Assembly (NCBI GenBank): GCA_051251725.1
Contig: JBPOFN010000013.1
Location: forward strand, 45,206-109,205
DNA: 64,000 bases
Direction: 5' to 3'
From: JALZUE01 sp051251725
GTDB lineage: Bacteria > Pseudomonadota > Gammaproteobacteria > Enterobacterales > Alteromonadaceae
Part shown: one piece after another, positions 63,924 through 64,000 of the stretch
Position numbering within the stretch: position 1 is the first letter of the stretch
How the letters are laid out: every line of letters begins with the position of its first letter
Translations under genes and position numbers: made by a program
The notes under the pieces: model-generated
What the model saw: only the letters and a program-made list of their open reading frames with translations
Databases searched by the model: none
Told to the model about the DNA's origin: nothing

Positions 63924-64000
63924 CTTCTAGCTTCTAGCTTCTAGCTTCTAGCTTCTAGCTTCTAGCTTCTAGCTTCTAGCTTCTAGCTTCTAGCTTCTAG
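63924..64000. repeat. Heptamer tandem array CTTCTAG x11 or more
   Basis: Eleven perfect contiguous CTTCTAG units fill the last 77 bases, and the array is cut by the window edge. It begins 2 bases after the ycgB stop codon. There are no spacers, so it is a simple repeat and not a CRISPR. Confidence 0.95.

Noticed and set aside
63924..64000. CRISPR array
   Set aside because: Units are 7 bp and contiguous with no spacers; no cas genes nearby.

Overview
The window looks like chromosome from a marine, AT-rich gammaproteobacterium of the order Alteromonadales, probably Colwelliaceae (Colwellia or Thalassotalea type). This rests on the protein sequences, the complete tusDCBE set, the zipA/cysZ divergence, the fab/holB cluster order and the algal-polysaccharide genes. 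The genus is an inference. Nearly all of the sequence is coding, and no phage or insertion sequence was recognised.

Layout. 1-7.5 kb: a sugar locus with a mutarotase, a secreted GH2 beta-galactosidase and two lipoprotein sulfatases, probably for a sulfated galactose-containing glycan. 7.8-10.5 kb: a di-haem peroxidase-like protein with a C-terminal membrane anchor, and a secreted sugar-isomerase-fold protein. 10.9-21.8 kb (minus strand): the yceD-rpmF-plsX-fabH-fabD-fabG-acpP-fabF-pabC-mltG-tmk-holB-pilZ-tatD cluster for fatty acid and phospholipid synthesis, DNA replication and cell wall work, followed by maf on the plus strand. 22.7-26.7 kb: an iron-linked locus (imelysin, di-haem DUF1111 protein, sterol-desaturase-like membrane protein) arranged around a Fur-type palindrome. 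27.0-28.6 kb: a hipBA toxin-antitoxin pair preceded by three operators spaced exactly 50 bp apart. 29.0-34.5 kb: a HAD phosphatase, rluC and rne with a long structured leader. 34.8-36.9 kb: an SOS-box-controlled SulA-like gene, a YchJ-family gene and a conserved small gene. 37-41.6 kb: an M16 lipoprotein protease, an orphan solute-binding protein and an FKBP isomerase. 41.7-42.0 kb: tRNA-Ser(UGA) with two decayed copies of its 3' half downstream. 42.4-44.6 kb: a Bax-inhibitor-like protein and tusDCBE. 44.6-46.5 kb: a small protein, an SDR and an M48 protease. 46.7-50.4 kb: a putative four-gene operon of two spondin-domain exported proteins with a two-component system. 51.5-56.5 kb: ligA, zipA, cysZ and small genes. 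56.7-58.7 kb: peroxiredoxin, grxD and sodB (oxidative stress). 59-63.9 kb: prkA-yeaH-spoVR (yeaGH/ycgB type), ending in a heptamer tandem array that runs off the window.

Points most worth attention: the spondin/two-component operon, whose promoter carries three direct repeats at 11-bp spacing, as expected for an OmpR/PhoB-family regulator; the evenly spaced hip operators; the tRNA-Ser remnants; the LexA-controlled divergent SulA; and several unrelated intergenic 6-, 7- and 14-bp tandem repeats. No CRISPR array, rRNA or clear previously unknown enzyme system was found.
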